DNA of 64,000 bases, from NCBI GenBank assembly GCA_021234535.1, contig CM037841.1, positions 15,396,825-15,460,824 of the forward strand, read 5' to 3'. The notes under the pieces are model-generated. The model made no database searches. It saw only the letters and a program-made list of their open reading frames with translations, and was not told where the DNA came from. Positions 1-10,100 of this stretch are shown piece by piece. Position numbers and translations under genes: made by a program. The first letter of the stretch is position 1. Every line of letters starts with the position of its first letter. Source of the DNA: Stichopus chloronotus. Taxonomy: Eukaryota; Echinodermata; Holothuroidea; Aspidochirotida; Stichopodidae.

Positions 1-474
1 CAGCTCCCAGATCCCGCGGCATCCCTGGAGTCCTGCGGAAGTACTGTTCTGAGGAACGTCCTCAACCACGGACTCCCGTGGAAGGCTGGAACGCTGCCGA
101 GCCAGTTCGACATCCCGAGGGACGGAGCACGACTCCGCCTTCACTACTGGCCTAACCTTCCTCCCCTTCGACTTGGCTTTAGACTTACCTTTCGGTCTGG
201 TCACTGGGCCTGCGGGAGCCTGTACTCCCGAAGGACCAGCAACCACGGAGGGATCTGGAACCACATCCAGCCTCCCCCTAAGCCTCTCCCGCCGGCCCTG
301 CAGCCAAGAATATATCTCGGAACACTGGGCAGAGGAAAAGGACATGCCCCGTTCACACAGATTGGATCTCGTGCAAGAACGGCACAGGGGGCACACTGAG
401 TGCGAGTCCCAATCCCTCCCGGGCCAGAATTGGTTGCAAGTAGAGCAACGGGGGCCAGGAGTTGGGGAAGACAT
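1..474 (-). CDS. DIRS-type retrotransposon ORF1 (gag-like), partial, runs off left edge
   Basis: An open frame of 158 codons starts at the ATG at 474 and stays open to the first base of the window. The N-terminus has a Cys/His cluster: C10, C13, H25, C28, C31, C34 and C40, with C-x2-C and C-x2-C-x2-C spacings that look zinc-binding. A basic Lys/Arg/Ser-rich stretch follows. I do not know a cellular family with this layout; it resembles the N-terminal domain of ORF1 proteins in DIRS-like retroelements. A diverged copy at about 9855-9995 on the same strand is followed by DIRS-type reverse transcriptase remains, which links this ORF1 to that class. The region is markedly more GC-rich than the flanking DNA and has no stops, so this copy may be fairly young. 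The name is inference; the open frame and Cys pattern are seen directly. Confidence 0.6.
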   Translation of the reverse strand, partial: MSSPTPGPRCSTCNQFWPGRDWDSHSVCPLCRSCTRSNLCERGMSFSSAQCSEIYSWLQGRRERLRGRLDVVPDPSVVAGPSGVQAPAGPVTRPKGKSKAKSKGRKVRPVVKAESCSVPRDVELARQRSSLPRESVVEDVPQNSTSAGLQGCRGIWEL

Positions 475-2939
475 GCCAAGTCCGAAGGGGTGTGTCACTC
501 TTCTCAACCAAAAAAACACTTAGCACCCCGAAAAACACTACAAAATGAATACAAGGGGAGCTAAGGGGGAATACAAGGCAAGCAAACTCGATTAAATTGA
601 AGTAAAAGATAAATGAGGAGGCTAACGTAACGTTACAAGAAAAATACGAAGTAACTTTTATTGTAAGGAGAGGATTGCGCAATGCCCTTAAGGGGATTGC
701 AAAATAACGAAAGAGTGTAGGCTACAGGATTAACTGTGCAACGGCACAATAGGATAACCGTCCTAGGCACGCTGCATGGAACTGAATATTTAATCTTAAA
801 TTTCTTGGAGAAGCAAGAGTCAAAATAAGAAAAATATATCAGGCTAGAATGACTATAAAACATGGAACGAAAGACAAGAATACTCAAGGTTTGTCCCGAT
901 ACAGCTGCCTTGCACGAGACAAAAAACAGCGAGCAGTTTGAAACACGTTGTACAGCACTCGAGCGACGGAAAGGCAAACGAGGGCGAGCTAGGCCTTAGA
1001 GGGTGCGGTGTTAGAATTGACTTCGAGATCAGTTTGAGCAAAGGTCAAATGATGCAGTAGTAAGGGTGATGCAGGGTAAGTATATGTCTATGATGTGAAT
1101 AGAAAAATCCTTTTTACAGCTTCCGGAATGTTTTCAACCGATGTTTTTTCCTTCAAAACAGAATGCTATGCCAATCAGTCTTACATATGCCAATCAGTCA
1201 TACATCAGTCTTGTATACTTATATATACAGGCAAAGAGCCTGTACAGTATGAACTTGCATCAGAACCTTGCAACTTTAACATGACAGGTGTGTTTGTTGT
1301 CTAGGAAGCAGAGCACAGCACACAATCAGAATGCAGGCTATAGGCGGATACACTCAAAGCTAAAAGTCTTACTTAGCTCATTTTTCCCCACCTTTGATCA
1401 ACGAGGTTTCTTTTTGGCGGGAATTACAGGAAAATGTAACTGTATTTTTCTACCAACAAGCACGTTTCCAATTTGTAGTAACAAGATGGAGAAGTGCATG
1501 TAATCAAGTCCACTTACCTTTTTGTTATTCTCATTTACCTTACATGAAAGTTCATGTATCATTAGCCACCATACTGCCTTGAAACTGTTTATCCATATAG
1601 GTATATGGTATTATATGCAATGTTCCTCATTCCCTTGCTTTGTTTTTGTTTTTACCTCTTGTAAATATTGAAACTTAATTTTAATCTTTCATTGTCGCCC
1701 ACTTCTAACTAAAATGTTAACTTGCACGGAATATGACTGGTAGAGTACGCAGCTTTCGTGTACACAACTTGAAGCACTTGGCTTGGAATTTTCTGTAACC
1801 CCCAATCACAGGCTATTCCATACCCAGGTATAAGGGTATATCCACCCAGCTTACAAAGAGGCCACAGAAGAGCAACGAGTTACCACGAGAACTGCCGGGT
1901 AAACATTGTACATACCATACTTGTTTCGATCACAGTATGGTAGAGATCATACATGTGGTTTCTTAAATAGTTACATCGGCAAATAACAGGTAAATAAATC
2001 CATTCAATTGTGTATCCCAAATGCTTCATCAATGTTCAATCTATACCAAAAACTGAAGAAAGTTACTATTCCTGTGAATAAATGCCCTTATTTGTTACTC
2101 ATGATCAATATTTTTCAAGTTATATGAAAAATAGCATTAGCAAATGTTTTCAGAGGGTTCTATGTATACCTCCTTTACTACGTTCAATGTCAATTAAAAA
2201 GCATAAGCTTAGGCCTGCCTTAGGCCTTCCTACGCAAATTATCTACAGAAGGACAGCTAGCGGATATATCGCAACCCACAGAAATTACAAATATGAACGC
2301 ATATTTCTATGATCAAAACCCTTCACGAAACCAATAGTCTACTTCTTCAGACCTTTAGTCTAAACATTTTAAAGTGACTAGGATCAAGAGAAAGCAAAAA
2401 AAAATGTTCTTGAAAAACTGAAGTCTGCAACTTACAAAAAGCCATTTGTTCCCTGTAATACGTAAATATGAATTGCCAAGGTGGGTAAACCACTGGATAT
2501 ACACTCATTACCTTAGGATGTCATTACTTAAAATTTGGGAAGGCTGTACATAATCTTACCTGATTTTTTTATGAGACTTTAGGGACATTTCAACTTCAAA
2601 GATGTATGTAATACAGTTTACTCTACATGACATGTGCAATATTTCATAGAACATTTTGATTTAGAAACAATATCACTAATTTTTGTTCTAATCGAACTAT
2701 CCTGTTTTCACTCGATACAATAACATTAGGGACAAATTTTAAATGGTTCAGCCAAAAATGCGAAAATCGCTGAGTTCCTGGGAGCTTTGCCCTGGGTTTC
2801 GTCCCTGGATCCCATAAGGGGCTCCATGGCAAGCCCCTTGACCCCACCCTAGCATGGCAAATTGCTTTATGATCGAATGATGCCTACGGCGCCACGTTAG
2901 GTTTTGCCGGGAAATCTGACTACATTATAATTACCCTCC
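475..2939. other. No gene recognised (probable intron 2 sequence)
   Basis: AT-rich DNA with only short random-looking open frames on both strands. If exon 2 of the host gene at 7992-8152 is followed by exon 3 beyond the left edge, this stretch is intronic. No protein family, RNA gene or clean repeat was recognised. Confidence 0.5.
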
Positions 2940-3160
2940 TGGGAAATTTACACTTTTACCATCCTTGTTTAAGGGTTTCACAGTTTGACCTCTAGGGACC
3001 TAAAAATTACCTTTGACCTCCACCAAATTCAATAGGAATCATCTACTCACTATAACCAATCATTAGTCAATATAACCCTTCTTAGGAAATCGTGTTTGCA
3101 AGGTTTTCACATGTAGACTTCTGCTGACCTCAAATAACCTTTGAAATGTACCAACTAGAG
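2940..3160 (+). repeat. Degenerate copy of the TGACCT half-site repeat family
   Basis: Two decayed units contain the GGTTTTCACA lead-in, TTTGACCTC and a CCTTTGACCTCCACC core typical of the arrays further right. They are too diverged to measure a period. Confidence 0.6.
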
Positions 3161-3894
3161 CACCAATAGTGCGGCACAGGCTCCTAAATCAGCACCCTGA
3201 AAATACTATTTACATATCAGTATTCAGTATATCGTATCATAATTATAGGAACAACCAGAAGTATTATTATATTGAATCACCAACAAATCATGTACAAAAG
3301 GACCTGTAGGACTGCACAATTTGCAGAATATCATTAACTAGAGCACAAACAGTACAGAAATTGGAACTTTGTCGATAAACATTCTTCTTCTTCTCCCTAA
3401 AGTATGTAGTGCATAAAACGCTGGGCTCCTTCCGTGGAGGGAGGTATGCGCTACACACGGTACACCTTTGTCTCTGGCCAGCGTACTGTTTTCCTCACAG
3501 ACAATAGAACATGTTTTCAAAATACTACGCCAACTGATTTTGTGATTGTAACTGATTTCGTAAAATCGCCAGCGCACAGGCAATAACTTTGACTTTATAA
3601 ACATCTGGGTTTTTCTTGTGTTTTGCTTCTTTTTTTTGTAATATTGTAATAAACTGACAAAATTTAGTATCCTTCATTTTGTGTAACTACTTCAGAAATG
3701 TTTAGGCCTATGAGTTTCGACCTGACCTATAAAATTTTGTTACCAGTTCTACACTTTTATTGTTAATAAAGATAAAGCAGCTATATTGCCATTATAGAGT
3801 TTCCATAAAGCCTATTCTCCCAATATGACTGATCCTGTAATTGAGTTAAGTGTATAAAAAGATTGGATTTCTGACAACCTGCCAAGAACAAAAA

Positions 3895-5655
3895 GTCATT
3901 CCTCGCGAACAAGACAAGAGCCCAAGGGCGCCATGGTTCCTCGCACAGATGGTAGTATATAGTGTAAATTATGAAGTAAAAGGGAGCATATTGCATTATT
4001 TTGTACAATAGCCCATATATGGCCCATTTCTGACCATGAACCCTCACTTTTGTAACATAAAATATGTAGAGAAAGAAACACATTTCATGCTTTTATAAAA
4101 TGGCTCATTTCAAATATTAGACCCCAAAAATGACAAACATGCACCCACGTGGAACCACTTCCATAGCACTAATGTGACCAACCATCAACAGTTTTACATA
4201 CAATGTGTATTTTTAATGATTTCACAACAGCTCAAGGGCACTACCGTTTCTTGAACCTGAAATAAACCTTCTGCAAAATGATACGCCTGAGTTCATAAAT
4301 ATCAACCAGAATGCAGAAATGCATTGTGGTTTCCATGATCTATTTAAGAGAAATTTTTTTCTGAATCTGATATAATAGCATTAGTATGTGTCACATTTGT
4401 CACATTTTCACAATTTGACCCCTGTTGACCCCAAATGACCTTTGATCTTCTCAAAAAACGATAGGGTTCCTCTACTCAACATGGTACAACTACATACAAA
4501 ACATGGGATCTCTTCAAGCTTCCTTTCTTGAGATATCGTGTTTTCAAGGTTTTCACAACTTGACCCCTGATGACCCCAAATGACCTTTGACCCCTACCAT
4601 AAACAATAGGATTCTTCTTCTCAATATGGTACACCTACATACTAAATATGAGATCACTACAAGCTTCTTTTCTTGAAATATCGTGTTTTCAAGGTTTTCA
4701 AAATTTGACCTATGTTGACCCTAAATGACCTTTGACCTTCACCAAAAACAATACGATTCTTCTTATCAAAATGGTACATCTACACACTACATATGAGATC
4801 TGTCCAAGCTTCCTTTCTTGAGATATCATGTTTACAAGGTTTTCACATTTTGACCCCTGTTGACCCCAAATGACCTTTGACCTTCACCAAAAACAAGAGG
4901 GTTTTTCTTCCTCATGTGGTACACCTACATACCAAATATGAGATTTGTCCAAGCTCCCCTTCTTGAGATATCGTGTTTACAAGGTTTTCACCATTTGATC
5001 CCTGTTGACCCCAAATGACCTCTGACCTCCACCAAAAACAATATGGTTCCTATACTTAACATTGTACAACTACATACAAAACATGAGATCTCTACAAGCT
5101 TCCTTTCTTGAGATATCGTGTTTTCAAGGTTTTCACAATTTGACCCCTTTTAACCCTAAATGACCTTTGACCTCCACCAAAAACAATAGGGTTCTCCTTC
5201 TCAATATGATACACCTACATACCAAATATGAGATCTATCCAAGCTTCCCTTCTTGAGATATCGTGTTTACAAGGTTTTCACATTTTTACCCCTGTTGACC
5301 CCAAATGACCTTTGACCTCCACCAAAAACAATAGGGTTCTTCTTCTTAATATGGACGCCTACATAGCATATATGAGATCTGTCCAAGCTTCCCTTCTTGA
5401 GATATCGTGTTTACAAGGTTTTCACATTTTGACCCCTGTTGACCCCAAATGACCTTTAACCTCCACCAAAAACAATAGCATTCTTCTTCTCAATATGGTA
5501 CATCTACATACCAAATATGAGATCTGTCCAAGCTTCCCTCCTTGAGATATCGTGTTTACAAGGTAGGGCGTCACGGACATACATGCACACACACACACAT
5601 ACACCCACGCACACACCCTTACACACACCCTTACACACACACATATGCATGATTA
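3895..5655 (+). repeat. Complete-looking dispersed repeat with ~146-bp tandem array and CA tail
   Basis: The left part (about 3895-4230) starts with an AGAGCCCAAGGGC / GGTTCCTCG motif and is similar to 27185-27565. From about 4395 to 5560 there are eight tandem units with a spacing near 146 bp. Each unit runs GGTTTTCACA, TTTGACCCCTGTTGACC, CAAATGACCTTTGACCTC, CACCAAAAACAATAGGGTT, CTCAATATGG, a TACATACCAAATATGAGAT stretch and TTCTTGAGATATCGTGTTTAC. The array ends in a (CA)n-rich tail at about 5581-5645. The best unit (4851-4883) has half-sites TGACCC, TGACCC, TGACCT and TGACCT separated by 4, 4 and 1 bases. Similar arrays with the same core and the same type of CA tail recur through the left half of the window, so this is a mobile or amplifying family rather than a local satellite. 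Confidence 0.85.
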
Positions 5656-5829
5656 CAAAGGTTACTATTATCAACGAAACCAAAAAAGCCATTTCAATTA
5701 ATGCAATGAATTGAAGATGTTGATTCCTGCAATATACAGCAATATCCCATTCATTTTACAAAGCCCAAACAGCTGTGAATCTTTCATTTAAAGTCCTTAA
5801 GAATCAGTTCTTCAAATTGCAATAAGGCT

Positions 5830-6035
5830 TATCACATCTATGCCCCTTTAAAATTAACCCAACTCTGACAGCATATGACCTGGGGGGAACTCCTGGAGTC
5901 TAGTTTCCACTGGTAAGAACACCAAGTCACAAACTGACTAATTTTCTTTGAGTGTGTCCTGCCCACCTCACTAACTGCAAGACATTTACATGAATGCACA
6001 CATCAGCACTCAAGCATGAGGACGTAAACTGATCA
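5830..6035 (+). repeat. Segmental duplicate, copy A
   Basis: About 200 bp beginning TCACATCTATGCCCCTTTAA is repeated with small indels at 6536-6723. Both copies contain CTAGTTTCCACTGG, CCTGCCCACCT and GACATTTACATGAATGCACA and end near GTAAACTGATC. Confidence 0.8.
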
Positions 6036-6345
6036 AGTCAAAGGTATAGGGCACACCTTCTCAATATGGCAAACCTACACACCAAGTTTGACTTTGATCT
6101 GACTTTCCCCTATTGAGTAAGAGCATACCTAATTAAGTGTCACAGATGTGCACACACGCATACATACACACACACGAATCGTCTGGACATCACCATTACA
6201 TAGATTTCTGTTGCCTTCTGCAAAGAAATAACAAATTGAGCTATCAAGCCACATACCTCACATTCCATTGGCATCACGCACACATCACACACATATACAC
6301 ACCAACTTGACAACAGAGGTTCCCTTGCTAACACATGGAACCAAA
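6035..6345 (+). repeat. Single half-site-family unit remnant with CA-rich tail
   Basis: AAAGGTATAGGGCACACCTTCTC and CCCCTATTGAGTAAGAG match the units of 6890-7320. A CA-rich stretch at 6147-6178 follows, and the end GGTTCCCTTGC...ATGGAACC is an imperfect hairpin seen at the ends of other copies. Confidence 0.55.
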
Positions 6346-6535
6346 AGTAGTACTACACCCAACTCAACAAGTATGTATTATCATAGGAAAGATGGCATTC
6401 CATTCACTAGCCAACAACATGATTTTCAATACCATGTATAACTACAGGACAAAGTAATGCAAGCTCTGCTTTCAAGAATGTAATGGAAGAGATGCTGTAC
6501 TGTAAGTACTGCCAGTAATAACCACTGACATCTAT

Positions 6536-6723
6536 CACATCTATGCCCCTTTAAAATTAACCCAACTCTGAAAGCATATGCCCTGGGGGGAATTCCTGGG
6601 ATCTAGTTTCCACTGGCAAGAACACCAACTGACTTAATTTCTTTGTGTCCTGCCCACCTAATTGAAAGACATTTACATGAATGCACACATTAGCACTCAA
6701 GCACGATGAGGTAAACTGATCCA
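6536..6723 (+). repeat. Segmental duplicate, copy B
   Basis: Diverged second copy of 5830-6035. In both places the duplicate lies upstream of half-site-family units, so the duplicated block may have been larger. Confidence 0.8.
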
Positions 6724-6859
6724 GCCAAAACTTGTCTGGTGTGACCACCTACAGTACTTCCAACAGCACTGCTGCATCTTCATTTGATCATGAAACTGCT
6801 AACTCAAGCAGTACTTCCATGATTCAGTGATGGGAGACTGATGGAACAAATAAGCATTC

Positions 6860-7345
6860 ATAGCGTAACAAGGTTTTCAGACTTTTGCCCCAGTTCTCCC
6901 AGATGACCTTTGACTTCTACCAAAAACAATAGGGCACACCTTCTTAATAGGGCAAAACTACATACCAAGTTTGACTTTCATCTAACATTCCCCTATTGAG
7001 TTAGAGTGTACCCAAGAAAAGACTTTTGCCCCCCCCCCAGTTTCCACAGATGACCTTTGACCTCCACCAAAAACAATAGGGTACACCTTCTCAATATGGC
7101 AAACCTACATAACACGTTTGACTATCATCTGACTTTCGCCTATTGAGTTAGAGCGTACCCAAACTAAACAGACTTTTGTCCCACTTTCCACAGATGACCT
7201 TTGACGTACACCAAAGACAATAGGGCACACCTTCTCAATATAGCAAACCTACATACCAAGTTTGACTTTCCTCTGACTTTCCCCTATTGAGTTAGAGCGT
7301 ACCTAAGCAAGTGTCACAGATGCACACGCACACACACACAATTTT
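6860..7345 (+). repeat. Half-site repeat array, three units, CA tail
   Basis: Three units with cores at about 6903, 7049 and 7194 (ATGACCTTTGAC) share CAATAGGG(C/T)ACACCTTCT and CCCCTATTGAGTTAGAGCGTACC, a variant tail distinct from the GAGATATCGTG version of the 3.9-5.6 kb array. A short CA run at 7324-7340 closes it. The first half-sites are degenerate here; only the TGACCTTTGAC pair is well kept. Confidence 0.75.
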
Positions 7346-7711
7346 GTTTTCTATTCATTCCTAGGACCTCACTGTGCTTTCTTTTTTTTTTTTTTTTCCT
7401 CAACCCTAATCTTAACAATAGACTGTCTATTGTTAATCTTGAGAGGACTGGAGAAATCTATTGAATTTTCTACAAAGGACCTAAAATCTATTGTTTCAGT
7501 CCTCGATCCCACCCGAAAACAAGGGCATAAGCATGCGCACATGCACATGAGATCACAATCGCATTGATTCCTTTTAAATTTGGCAAGGAATAAAACAATA
7601 GCAGTTCTCTTCGCACAGTAGACCATAATGTGAGAGCGATTGTTGTGTAAGTGGATTAAGGTAAATAATCAAGGTTACTAGTCTTTAACAACACAGCTCT
7701 AATATCTATTA
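7346..7711. other. No gene recognised
   Basis: Contains a poly-T run (about 7381-7398) and otherwise unremarkable intronic sequence. Confidence 0.4.
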
Positions 7712-7962
7712 AGCCTGGGTCACACTAGCGCAATTCAATACGCAATTCAACTTTCAACTAAGTTGATGCAAATTGAGCTGATCATTAAAGTTGTTCAGAA
7801 TAAAATATCATCACAATGTCTCTCAATCCTGGATTTCTTGAAAGAGGAAAATCATTGTTGAAGTTCATATTTTGCATTCATTAATGGAAACAGCTATTCA
7901 AGTGTGCAATTGTAGTTGAAAGTTGAACTTGCGTGTTGAATCGCCCAAGTGTGAACCGGACT
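7712..7962. mobile_element. MITE, Harbinger-like, ~250 bp
   Basis: Terminal inverted repeats: left begins AGCCTGGGTCACACTAG, and the right end read in reverse begins AGTCCGGTTCACACTTG. The inverted similarity continues inward for roughly 45 bp through GCAATTCAA and CAACTTTCAACTA motifs. The element is flanked by TTA (7709-7711 and 7963-7965), the target type of PIF/Harbinger elements. There is no coding capacity. It sits about 30 bp from the donor of host-gene exon 2, inside the intron. Confidence 0.7.
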
Positions 7963-7991
7963 TTAAACTTATAGACTCTGAAGAAGCAAAC

Positions 7992-8152
7992 CTGTCAATC
8001 CAAACAAGCGCTCCTTGAGGATAGCGTCCTTTCCATTCCATAGAGCCAAGCAGAGACAAAGTCTGCATTCTCTGTCAGTTATCCCCAAGATACCATCTTC
8101 ACCCCATCGATACGCTCTCTTACGGGCATGATCATGAGGAAAGTACTCCCAG
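7992..8152 (-). CDS. MGH1/GH63-like glucosidase family, exon 2 (161 bp)
   Basis: Read on the minus strand, a pyrimidine-rich tract ending TTGTAG at 8153 is an acceptor and CAG|GTTTGC at 7992/7991 is a donor. Between them is an uninterrupted 53-codon frame with one base to complete a codon at each end (phase 2 in, phase 1 out). The peptide includes [29 protein letters not shown] and LKERLFGLT. From family knowledge these are the conserved N-terminal motifs of MGH1-like/GH63-related glucosidases, often annotated in bacteria simply as glucosidase. In the family the next residues are a GNHGEDVKE-type block; I could not find it on the minus strand between 1 and 7990, so exon 3 probably lies beyond the left edge. 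No stops or frameshifts are present. Exon 1 is at 39966-40090. Substrate is unknown, probably an alpha-glucoside. Confidence 0.85.
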
Positions 8153-8259
8153 CTACAACAGGATAAAAACAACAAGGCGAGGTTTAACTGCAGTAAGTAC
8201 ATGTTTTGTTTGGTAATTTTGACATGCAAAATTCAATAACCTTTGACATTTACACTTTC

Positions 8260-9995
8260 TCTAAGTTTAAGTTCAATTACTCAGCAGGAAATAGTTGATC
8301 ACCCAGCAGGAGTGCTCGAGAAGGTTGGCTTCAGCTTGTTAGCGAATGTGCCCAAGGATCAGCCAATTGTCCAGGTACGCAAAGAGCAATATGCCATGGA
8401 GCTAAAGCTTCGTAACAACTTTCCCTTGAAACCCAGATAAACACATTTGGGGATGTCCAGAGCCTGAAGGGAAGAGCCATAAGAAGCAAGGGCAATGAGA
8501 ATGTGTAATGGAATGATGCCAGCCCACATCCCCCTACTTTGAGTGGAGATGAAAGCCTGGGTCTTTGTGTGGAGTTTCCTTGGAGTTCCTAGTCAGGATT
8601 CAATGGCCTGAGATTCAGGAACGATCTCCACATGCACTTTTCTTGGAGGCCATGAAGAAGAATGACTGGAGTGGAGTTCGTCCTCTTACGTCACCCTTCC
8701 TTTTGAGGTGGTCATGTAACTTCCTTTTGAGGTGGTCATGTAACTCCCTTTCCAGAATTTCCTGGTGGAGTGGATTTTCTGGGTTGGGTGTCGACCACCC
8801 GCCCACAAAGAGAGGTGGCCATTTGTGAACTTGATGTGACACCCTTAGGTAACCATTTTTTGCACCCACCCACTTTGGCAGAATGACTCCAAGGAACCTG
8901 AATATTTCCTCAATCTCACTACTGCTGGAAGTCCCGCAGTAAGGTGTGCACCAGCTAGGGTCGAAAAGGGAACTGCGACGAAATCTGCTGACCATACCTG
9001 GCAAGGTCACCAGCTCTGGAAGCACTTTGCCTCGACCCAGAAAAGATTGTAACCCACCATCCCTGCTGCAACCTGCAGAAAGACCTCCATAACCTGAACT
9101 TTCACCTTCCTAGTGTGGCAGTGCAGCACCTTCCAATGGGAAGACGCAGGAGCGGAATGTGCTGGGGGCTGGGTGGGTGCTGTTGGTGCCATGAATGATG
9201 TAAAGGCCATCGTCTCATGCTGTTTCAGCGGGTCCAGCAAACACCTGGTTCACCAGCCTGCTCCAGGCTTCTGAGGAAGGCCATGCAAATGCGTTGCCCC
9301 TGCGCACCAGCATCGACTTGTGCACAACACCTGCAAACTGATCGTCAACAAGCCAGGACAGAGACCCAGGAAGTGGATCAGTTTCCCAACGTCTGCCAGT
9401 GAAACTGGAGATCATCCTCGGGCAGCTGAATGTGTGCTCTTTCTCAAGAATTCCCCCCACCTTAGAAGGAATACCAACCAGAATTTAAGACCGGTTCTAG
9501 CAGCTGGGTCTGCTTGATAGCAATCCACCTTCCACAGGGGATCTCTGAACATCCCCAGCGCCAGACCCTGGGACCACCTTGTTTCGGGTTTCTTCCAAAA
9601 CTGAAGTCAGCCTGAAGAGAATCGACAAGTGGCACCCTGAGTGAGTGTTCCTTATGGGCAGGAAGTGCAGACAAGGACTGCTTTCCCGCCAAGGTTTCCA
9701 GGAGTTTGAGACATGCTTATCGACCAGAAACGGCAGTGGCCCAAGACGACCTCCTCGTCCAAAGCCTACTGGTGAGAACCAGCGAGAACCTGAGAGTTCT
9801 CCCTTACTATGAGTGGGAGCCTTGTGGTCCAACTTGGAGATGAATATTCCCAACGTTCGCACGGATTACGTCACATGCAAGAACAGCAAAGGGGGCACAT
9901 TGAAAGTAGGTCTCAATCCCTCCCGGGTTTAAACTGGTTGCAAATACTGAAACGTACATCTGCTGGAAGGAAAGTCATACCCAAAATCAAAAGGG
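8260..9995 (-). pseudogene. Decayed DIRS-type retrotransposon (ORF1 and part of reverse transcriptase)
   Basis: The part at 9855-9995 is a diverged copy of the ORF1 start at 1-474 (shared GGGGGCACATTGA and CAATCCCTCCCGGG stretches, same strand), now with stops. Downstream on the minus strand the frames are broken. Near 8360 the peptide LFAYLDNWLILGHIR is recognisable as the palm motif of DIRS-type reverse transcriptases, followed by a stop and family-like QAEANLLEH residues. The usual box is YLDD; here the second Asp is Asn. The RT is cut at about 8260, and no RNase H or recombinase remains, so the copy is truncated. Its edge lies only about 100 bp from the acceptor of exon 2. Boundaries are approximate and most of the interior is assigned only by position. 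Confidence 0.6.
8697..8744 (+). repeat. Perfect 24-bp tandem duplication
   Basis: TTCCTTTTGAGGTGGTCATG followed by TAAC occurs twice in direct succession (8697-8720 and 8721-8744), inside the decayed DIRS copy. It is a local replication slip. Confidence 0.9.
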
Positions 9996-10100
9996 GGGTG
10001 TATAGTACACTCTGTGTAACGTAGGCCTGTCCCAATGACAACAAGACGCCTAAATACAGGCGAAAACATGAAAAGCAAAACACAAAATTAAAGATATATA

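Noticed and set aside
4395..5560. Regular ~146-bp repeats resembling a CRISPR array
   Set aside because: Units are contiguous tandem copies without unique spacers, and the DNA is eukaryotic.
5422..5714. Overlapping open frames rich in Val/Cys or Thr/His
   Set aside because: They are translations of the CA microsatellite tail on both strands.
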